Source: Bacillota bacterium
GTDB lineage: Bacteria; Bacillota; Clostridia; Christensenellales; SZUA-584
Direction: 5' to 3'
Length of the DNA stretch: 64,000 bases
Assembly: GCA_023460085.1 (NCBI GenBank)
Contig: JAEWRI010000037.1
Location: forward strand, 1-64,000
Shown here: one piece after another, positions 58,826 through 64,000 of the stretch
Numbering within the stretch: the stretch's first letter is position 1
How the letters are laid out: every line of letters starts with the position of its first letter
Notes under the pieces: model-generated
The model's input: the letters and a program-made list of their open reading frames with translations, nothing else
Told to the model about the DNA's origin: nothing
The model's database searches: none
Made by a program: the position numbers and the translations under genes

Positions 58826-59563
58826 TTATGCGCTGATATTCTTGAGGGAACTGTCCACCAGATAATCCAGCAGCTTTTTGGGATTTTTCCGCAGCCGCTG
58901 GATATCTTCCGTAACTTGTGTGTAGCGCTCGGCAATCCGGATGGTATCCTCCAGCTTATTGCTCAGCGTGTCGATTTTGTCTTTCGACTCAGCCAGCTTC
59001 TTCTGATGCTCATCCGCCTGCAGGTTCAGCATTTCCTGTATCGGCGCCCAGCTTTGGGTTCCCAGCAGATCCAGCGTTTGCGGCGATTTTTGCAGCGTAA
59101 GGCTTTCCTGCAAGCGTGCCGTGTTCAGCGTGGTGACAGTCTCCTGCGCTTCGATTTCTGACTTCACCGTAACCACGGAGTTTTTCAAAGCTCCCAGCTG
59201 CCCTGCGACCTCTTTCAATTGCCGGGATGTTGCGTTCAGCGCCAAGAATGCAACGTCGGTGTCGAAATCATCCGGCGCATACAGCTTGACATTATTGAAG
59301 TTCAAGGTCAGAAAGAACAGTATCACCAGCAGCGTCGGAAATCCGATGATAAACCACATATACGTACCATGCAGGCTTTTGTCGATGAAGGGCAGCACAG
59401 CCGCACCTGCGCCTTCGGCAATGGACGCGAATATGCCGATCATCGTTAACGGGTTCCTGACGTCAGGCCTGCGCTTGTCATTCTCCTTGGTTTCGCTCTC
59501 CTTGTTTTCTTCCCCATCTTTTCCGGCATCTTTACCGTTCACAACCTTTTCGGGCTCGCTCAT
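58826..59563 (-). CDS. Two-pass membrane protein with long coiled coil
   Basis: A 245-residue protein. An acidic and basic hydrophilic N-terminus (about residues 1-40, rich in Glu and Lys) is followed by two membrane segments (about 41-60 and 68-88, the latter MWFIIGFPTLLVILFFL). A cytoplasmic region of about 150 residues follows with heptad-like helices (LKEVAGQLGALKNSVVTVKSEIEAQ, HQKKLAESKDKIDTLSNKLEDTI). AAGGAGG lies before ATG 59563. No family is recognised; the shape suits a signalling or scaffolding protein. It converges on the deacetylase. Confidence 0.7.
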   Translation of the reverse strand: MSEPEKVVNGKDAGKDGEENKESETKENDKRRPDVRNPLTMIGIFASIAEGAGAAVLPFIDKSLHGTYMWFIIGFPTLLVILFFLTLNFNNVKLYAPDDFDTDVAFLALNATSRQLKEVAGQLGALKNSVVTVKSEIEAQETVTTLNTARLQESLTLQKSPQTLDLLGTQSWAPIQEMLNLQADEHQKKLAESKDKIDTLSNKLEDTIRIAERYTQVTEDIQRLRKNPKKLLDYLVDSSLKNISA

Positions 59564-59862
59564 CGCATTTTCCTCCTTAATTGAACTGATTAAGCAGAAA
59601 ATAGAGTGCAATATTCTATATATTTCTTCATTCGCTGCAGAATTCCTTTTCGCAAACACCCCTGCAGTAAAATAAACCCGGCGTCGCGCAGGGTTTACGC
59701 CTGCAAAGTCCGGTTGGGGTACCGCTGCATGTGCGATGCGTATGGGTTTCCGCAGATTTGTTGTGTTCGGCAATGAGAGCCTGTCGGGAATGGGTATGGA
59801 AAGGATACGGCGCCAAGACTAAAACGCCCGGGTTCATCTGACAACCGCCGAGTGAGGTTCGG

Positions 59863-60624
59863 CTATTTCAGCACCGCTTTCAGCACGTCCAAAATGTCCT
59901 CAGAGAACCGGCACGCTTCCTCCCCCATGATCTCCAGCGCCGTATCCTTGCCATAAGCCATGCGGTAAGGCCTGTGCGATGTCAGCGCATCCAGCACATC
60001 AGCCACCATGACGATTTGCGAATTTCGATGAATGTGGGTGCCGCTCACCCCGTAAGGATAGCCGCTGCCGTCCATTCGCTCATGGTGCTGAAGAATGACT
60101 GTCGTACAGTCTTCCGGCAGATCGGAATCCTTAATCAGCCCAATTCCCAAAATACAGTGCTGTCTCATATCCACCATTTCAAAATGGGTTAATGGGCCTT
60201 CCTTCTCCAGTATCGTTTTGGGGATCAGCAATTTACCGATATCGTGCAAAAAAGCGCCCAATCCGATATCATGGAGCGCCGAAGGAGCGTATCCCAAATG
60301 AATGGCAAGCACCAGCGAGATGATGGCCACATGGATGGAATGACCGTATACCCAGGGAACATAGCTGTACAGCGTATACAAAAGCCCCGACGGCAGCTTC
60401 TGTTCAGACTCGCTGACGATGGTGTTTAGCAGCGCAGTGGGATATTCCAGCAGGCGGCAGTCAAACAGATTCTTCAAGCAACCCGACAGCGGCGGTGATG
60501 TATTGCAGGCATGATGCGCCATCTTTTGAGAATCGGCATGCGCCCCTTGCCGATTGGCTGGCTGACCAGTATAATCTGCCGCGGGAAGCATGAGGCACTT
60601 GGAGCAGTCCGTTGATGTGTGCAT
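59863..60624 (-). CDS. HD-GYP domain protein (probable cyclic di-GMP phosphodiesterase)
   Basis: A 253-residue protein. After an N-terminal part with several Cys (residues about 8-60), an HD-GYP domain begins near residue 90 with GHSIHVAIIS, HDIGKLLIP (near 128-136) and HHERMDGSGYPYG (near 180-192). These metal ligands and the GYP signature are intact. It should hydrolyse cyclic di-GMP or a related cyclic dinucleotide. No membrane segment or receiver domain is present. It is divergent from an XRE regulator, and the 299 bases after it contain no supported gene. Confidence 0.87.
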   Translation of the reverse strand: MHTSTDCSKCLMLPAADYTGQPANRQGAHADSQKMAHHACNTSPPLSGCLKNLFDCRLLEYPTALLNTIVSESEQKLPSGLLYTLYSYVPWVYGHSIHVAIISLVLAIHLGYAPSALHDIGLGAFLHDIGKLLIPKTILEKEGPLTHFEMVDMRQHCILGIGLIKDSDLPEDCTTVILQHHERMDGSGYPYGVSGTHIHRNSQIVMVADVLDALTSHRPYRMAYGKDTALEIMGEEACRFSEDILDVLKAVLK

Positions 60625-60712
60625 TGATGAAGCCTTTCTTTGCTATGCTATAAATACGAACTACGCTGATACAAGAATAAAATGTTACGAATACAGGTAA
60701 AACTTGTGCTTA

Positions 60713-60740
60713 TTATAACCTCAAATACTGAACAATACAA
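60713..60740 (-). promoter_or_regulatory. Promoter of the HD-GYP gene
   Basis: TTGTAT (60740-60735), a 16-base spacer and TATAAT (60718-60713) on the minus strand. Confidence 0.55.
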
Positions 60741-60778
60741 GCAAAAGCTGTATTCTCAATATAGGGAAAGGAGAAATT

Positions 60779-61096
60779 ATGGAAAATCGAATACGGGAGC
60801 TGCGTGAAGCCCTGGGCATGACGCAGGTAAGGCTCAGCATTGAACTGGAGGTGACGCAAGAGACGATAAGCGCCTACGAAACGGGAAAACACAGTGTCAG
60901 TCTGAAGAACCTGACAAAAATGACCCGGCTTTTCGATGTCAGTATGGACTATATCATGGGCGTTTCCGACGTACGCAAGCCCATACTTCCCAGCGAATTT
61001 TCATGCGATGAAATCGATTTGCTCAGTATGTACCGTAAAATGAATCGAACCCAGAAGGAAAAGGCAATGGCTTACATGCAGGGGCTGTTGGCCTGA
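60779..61096 (+). CDS. XRE family transcriptional regulator
   Basis: A 105-residue Cro/CI-type repressor. The HTH spans residues 1-60 (IRELREALGMTQVRLSIELEVTQETISAYETGKH, then LTKMTRLFDVSMDYIMGVSD). The C-terminus (FSCDEIDLLSMYRKMNRTQKEKAMAYMQGL) is a short helical dimerisation tail. AAAGGAG lies 7 bases before the ATG. It is divergent from the HD-GYP gene, which it may control. Confidence 0.88.
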   Translation: MENRIRELREALGMTQVRLSIELEVTQETISAYETGKHSVSLKNLTKMTRLFDVSMDYIMGVSDVRKPILPSEFSCDEIDLLSMYRKMNRTQKEKAMAYMQGLLA

Positions 61097-61250
61097 ATCT
61101 GATTACACCACATTGGAAGAACGCTATAATCGTACATTTTCCACTCATTCATACCAATATTTATAAAAATGCACAGGCCGCAATTCCTGCACCGGATCCG
61201 CAGAAAAAGATCACCGCTATCGGCCCATGTCAGATACCCCGGTTACGGCT

Positions 61251-61772
61251 TTATTGATTGCGCTTTGCCTTCTCCGCCAGAAAACGTCTGCCCCTCCGGC
61301 GGTTGACGCCCGCCGAACCTAGATAACTCAGCAGTACAATGGGTCCGCGGAAGTTGTATACCCTGCCGAGCGGTGTAAAATGCAGCTTCCCGGGCTCATT
61401 GTCCGGGCTGCCCGGACAAACATCCTTCTCCTCCCCGCCGATGCGCACGCGGCACCATACGTGGCCGCTGATGCCGACGTGTATCGTCACGCCATCGCGC
61501 ACCACGTCCGGGAACCGGCTGCGGAAGGCATGCACGAGACAGCTTTCAAAGCCAAGTCCCTTCAGTATCCTGTTCAGCGCACCCGCCTGCTGCCAGCAGT
61601 ATCCCCCGCCCTTCTCAAAGGCAGTCTCCGGCATATCGAAGGAATTGAAATAGGAATAGCGCATGCGCCCGGACACCAGATGCTGGGCATAGGCGACAAG
61701 CGCCCAGCCGGAAAGGCCCGTTTCGCGGCAGGCCTGCACGGCGTCCGCTATCGTCATATGCTTTTCAGACAT
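61251..61772 (-). CDS. Transglutaminase-like protein
   Basis: A 173-residue protein with a papain-like Cys-His-Asp arrangement: GGYCWQQAGALNRIL (Cys near residue 59), SGHVWCRV (His near 104) and KDVCPG (Asp near 116), as in transglutaminase-core proteins. It may be a peptidase or acyltransferase. The C-terminus is strongly basic (NRRRGRRFLAEKAKR). GGAGGG precedes the ATG. It stands alone; the substrate is unknown. Confidence 0.72.
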   Translation of the reverse strand: MSEKHMTIADAVQACRETGLSGWALVAYAQHLVSGRMRYSYFNSFDMPETAFEKGGGYCWQQAGALNRILKGLGFESCLVHAFRSRFPDVVRDGVTIHVGISGHVWCRVRIGGEEKDVCPGSPDNEPGKLHFTPLGRVYNFRGPIVLLSYLGSAGVNRRRGRRFLAEKAKRNQ

Positions 61773-62100
61773 ACGCCCTCCGTAATACTATCTGATTATA
61801 ATATTATTGATATTCTATACCGGAAGAGGTGTACTGTCTATCGGATTCAGCGCGTAGGGCCTGCGACCGATCGAGCAACGGCGGGGCATCTGCGGGACGG
61901 GACGGGGTGCAATCCTCCCGTCGCCTGTCGGCGACAGCCCCTTTAGGGTAAGGGGGTCTTTAGTACGGACGGCGGGGCGCTGGCGGGTCTCAGGTATGTC
62001 CAGTTTGATATATACATGACACCTCCTCTTTGCGGTCTGTTTTTAGTGTGGATTGATATCGTCAAAACAATAGTTCCTGCAGCGAAAATCCGGCTATAAA
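61773..62100. other. Non-coding stretch with two hairpins
   Basis: About 390 bases lie between the transglutaminase-like gene and glyS. GTCGCC-TGTC-GGCGAC (61920-61935) and CCCCTT-TAGGGT-AAGGGG (61938-61955) are adjacent hairpins, resembling dispersed REP-like elements I recall from Clostridia. No ORF is supported; the last part holds the glyS terminator. Confidence 0.55.
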
Positions 62101-62130
62101 GAAAAGGCGGCCTCCTAAGTTGGAGACCGC
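62101..62130 (-). terminator. Intrinsic terminator of glyS
   Basis: On the minus strand GCGGTCTCC pairs with GGAGGCCGC (one mismatch) around a six-base loop, followed by CTTTTC. Confidence 0.8.
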
Positions 62131-62163
62131 AATCTGTAAACCTGATATCAGCGAATGAATGAA

Positions 62164-63552
62164 TCAGAACTTCACCAAATCTCCGATATACTTACTTAAT
62201 TGCCCTATTTCCATACGCGTCTGCTGCATGGTGTCGCGGTCGCGCACGGTGACGGTGCCGGTCTCCAGCGTATCGAAGTCCACCGTGATGCAGCACGGCG
62301 TGCCGATTTCGTCCTGACGGCGGTAGCGCTTGCCGATGCTGCCCGTGGTGTCGAAGTCCACCACATGCTCCTTCAGCAGCATGTCGTAAACCTCCTGCGC
62401 CTTGTCGTTGAGCTGCTTCTGCAGCGGCAGAACCGCAGCCTTGAACGGCGCAATCACCGGCGAGAGATGCAGCACCACGCGCGTCTCGTTCTCCAGCTGC
62501 TCCTCGTCGTAGGCATCGCAGAGGAACGCCAGCGTGACGCGATCCGCGCCGAGAGACGGCTCGATGCAGTACGGCAGAAACTTCTCGTTCGTCACCGGGT
62601 CGACGTATTCCAGGCTCTGCCCGGAGGTAATCTGGTGCTGCTTCAAGTCGAAGTCCGTGCGGTCGGCGATGCCCCACAGCTCTCCCCAACCGAACGGGAA
62701 CAGGAACTCGATGTCCGTGGTCGCGTTGGAATAATGCGAAAGCTCCTCGGCGTCGTGGTCGCGCAGCTTGATGTTTTCGTCGGTTAAGCCGAGTGACAGC
62801 AGCCAGTTATGGCAGAACTCCTTCCAGTAGTTGAACCACTGCATCTCCTCGGCGGGCGCGCAGAAGAACTCCAGCTCCATCTGCTCGAACTCGCGGATGC
62901 GGAAGATGAAGTTGCCCGGCGTAATCTCGTTGCGGAACGACTTGCCAATCTGTCCGATGCCGAACGGCAGGCGCTTGCGCGTGGTGCGCTGCACGTTTTT
63001 GAAGTTCACAAAGATGCCCTGCGCGGTCTCGGGCCGCAGGTAGATCTGATTCGCACTGTCCTCGGTAACGCCCTGGAACGTCTTGAACATCAGGTTGAAT
63101 TTGCGGATGCCCGTGAAGTTGTGCTTGCCGCACGTCGGGCAGTTGATGCCCTTCTCCTCGATGAACGCCTCCATGTCGGAGGTCTGCATCGCCGCGGTGG
63201 CAACCTCCAGTCCCTTCTTGGCCGCGTAGTCCTCGATGAGCTGGTCGGCGCGCCAGCGTGCGTGGCATTCCTTGCAGTCCATCAGCGGGTCGGAGAAGCC
63301 GCCCACATGGCCGGAAGCCACCCACACCTGCGGGTTCATCAGTATCGCCGCGTCGAGGCCGACGTTATACGGGCACTCCTTGATGAACTTCTTCCACCAC
63401 GCCTGCTTCACGTTGTTCTTGAGCTCCACGCCCAGCGGGCCGTAGTCCCACGAGTTCGCAAGGCCGCCGTAGATGTCGGAACCGGGATATACAAAGCCCC
63501 GGTTTTTGCAGAGCGCCACGATGCGCTCCATCGTCTGCTTATCCTTTTTCAT
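62164..63552 (-). CDS. glyS: Glycyl-tRNA synthetase (dimeric, class II)
   Basis: A 462-residue alpha2-type GlyRS. Landmarks are FVYPGSDIYGGLANSWDYGPLG (about residues 19-40), FQGVTEDSANQIYLRPETAQGIF (motif 2 region) and EQMELEFFC. The later EPSLGADRVTLAFL is class II motif 3, and a C-terminal anticodon-binding domain begins near ALHLSPVIAPFK. Residues CKECH and CPTCGK form a zinc-like insert (near 93-145). It charges tRNA-Gly. GGGAGGG precedes the ATG. Expression is controlled by the T-box leader at 63568-63777. Confidence 0.97.
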   Translation of the reverse strand: MKKDKQTMERIVALCKNRGFVYPGSDIYGGLANSWDYGPLGVELKNNVKQAWWKKFIKECPYNVGLDAAILMNPQVWVASGHVGGFSDPLMDCKECHARWRADQLIEDYAAKKGLEVATAAMQTSDMEAFIEEKGINCPTCGKHNFTGIRKFNLMFKTFQGVTEDSANQIYLRPETAQGIFVNFKNVQRTTRKRLPFGIGQIGKSFRNEITPGNFIFRIREFEQMELEFFCAPAEEMQWFNYWKEFCHNWLLSLGLTDENIKLRDHDAEELSHYSNATTDIEFLFPFGWGELWGIADRTDFDLKQHQITSGQSLEYVDPVTNEKFLPYCIEPSLGADRVTLAFLCDAYDEEQLENETRVVLHLSPVIAPFKAAVLPLQKQLNDKAQEVYDMLLKEHVVDFDTTGSIGKRYRRQDEIGTPCCITVDFDTLETGTVTVRDRDTMQQTRMEIGQLSKYIGDLVKF

Positions 63553-63567
63553 AGTTCCCTCCCGTAA

Positions 63568-63777
63568 TATTCGTAAATAAAAAGCCGCCTTCATCCCTCA
63601 GGGACGAAAAGCGACTGCTTCCCGCGGTTCCACCCTGGTTGGTACCCATCGTGTACCCACCTCATCAAATCGGCCTTGTATAAAGCGCCCGCGAACATCC
63701 CGTCGCACGGGCTTGCACTCTCCCCGCTCGCTGGATCGACTTCCGTCTGTTCGCGTTCTTTGGCCGCAGCATATTTT
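63568..63777 (-). promoter_or_regulatory. T-box riboswitch leader of glyS
   Basis: The minus strand contains the T-box core AGGGTGGAACCGCGGG (63640-63625), followed by a terminator hairpin (about 63617-63580) ending in TTTTTATTT. A stem with GGTGGGTACAC...GTACC precedes the core, and a GGC in CGGGCGC (about 63690-63696) is a candidate glycine specifier. Uncharged tRNA-Gly would stabilise the antiterminator and turn glyS on. Confidence 0.92.
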
Positions 63778-63783
63778 CTTACT

Positions 63784-63812
63784 ATATTATCAAACTGCGC
63801 GAAGCAGTGCAA
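63784..63812 (-). promoter_or_regulatory. Promoter of the T-box-glyS transcript
   Basis: TTGCAC (63812-63807), a 17-base spacer and TAATAT (63789-63784) on the minus strand. Confidence 0.65.
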
Positions 63813-63887
63813 GAGATAAGTTTTCGACCTTTTCAGACAAAGGAAAGTTGCATAAGAAAACTTTTTTGCAATTTTCGAAAATAACAC

Positions 63888-63916
63888 TTGCATTTTTGAC
63901 CGTGGCTGAATATAAT
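63888..63916 (+). promoter_or_regulatory. Rightward promoter at the window end
   Basis: TTGCAT (63888-63893), a 17-base spacer and a perfect TATAAT (63911-63916) on the plus strand. It should drive a gene beyond the window. The last 84 bases hold no start codon with a good SD. Confidence 0.6.
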
Positions 63917-64000
63917 AACATCATAAACAAGGTTGTTTAAGGTCACTTGGCAATCTTGTTTTTTGTTTAGTAGAATATAACCGAATAGCAATTACCGGTT

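Noticed and set aside
59564..59862. Possible tRNA or small RNA between the coiled-coil and HD-GYP genes
   Set aside because: No cloverleaf, CCA end or promoter-terminator pair could be made out.

Overview
The window is about 58-60% G+C bacterial chromosome with ordinary housekeeping content. The gene set points to a Bacillota (Firmicutes) lineage of the class Clostridia: a T-box leader in front of glyS, strong AGGAGG ribosome sites, a dinB with a Bacillus-type SOS box, minCDE behind a class B penicillin-binding protein, rodA, dnaX-ybaB-recR, nth-obg-yhbY, and a three-gene anaerobic glycerol-3-phosphate dehydrogenase cluster with DUF1667. The order within Clostridia cannot be fixed from the sequence alone. 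I see no rRNA, tRNA, CRISPR array, prophage or transposase.

Layout. 0.2-5.2 kb: a DUF4432 sugar-epimerase-like gene, a thioredoxin-reductase-like flavoprotein, a P-loop GTPase and dinB. 5.3-8.2 kb: an envelope module of small membrane proteins and a lipoprotein of unknown function, followed by a degenerate tandem copy whose internal deletion fused two of its genes in frame. 8.2-9.2 kb: an AT-rich acyltransferase, probably acquired. 9.4-19.1 kb: a lipid acyltransferase, lysC, an orphan sugar-binding lipoprotein, a DUF1835 protein, a C45 acyltransferase, a CDP-alcohol phosphotransferase, a ComFB-like protein, and an MFS exporter divergent from an HTH regulator. 19.2-22.4 kb: a decayed DUF559 protein, a palindrome cluster, a racemase homologue, an alpha/beta hydrolase and an SDR. 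22.5-30.6 kb: pgi, minCDE, pbp2 and glnA.

30.7-34.6 kb holds two different sigma-factor/membrane-partner pairs with a radical SAM gene between them. 34.7-37.7 kb is the glp operon, divergent from a MATE exporter (37.9-39.3 kb). 39.4-43.0 kb is nth-obg-yhbY-GNAT-MBL. 43.1-50.9 kb holds DUF421/DUF4363, a rodA operon and dnaX-ybaB-recR plus a lipoprotein. 51-56.5 kb holds an M29 aminopeptidase, a GT2 glycosyltransferase, a lipoprotein, a large helical protein and a 77-residue conserved-looking protein with its own promoter and terminator. 56.6-64 kb holds a flavoprotein, a polysaccharide deacetylase, a coiled-coil membrane protein, an HD-GYP protein, an XRE regulator, a transglutaminase-like protein and T-box-controlled glyS.

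The most interesting signals are regulatory. (1) The MFS exporter has a leader with promoter, SD plus five-codon ORF, and intrinsic terminator, like drug-inducible resistance genes. (2) The glp operon has a 12-bp terminator hairpin between its promoter and first gene, in a divergent intergenic region where it can only be an attenuator. (3) A sigma-70-family gene has no ATG, GTG or TTG start and appears to begin at CTG behind a perfect SD. (4) glnA has a terminator in its leader. (5) The duplicated 5.3-8.2 kb module has generated a new fusion ORF. No wholly new multi-gene system is proven; the envelope module and the CTG-start sigma/membrane-partner pair are the best candidates.
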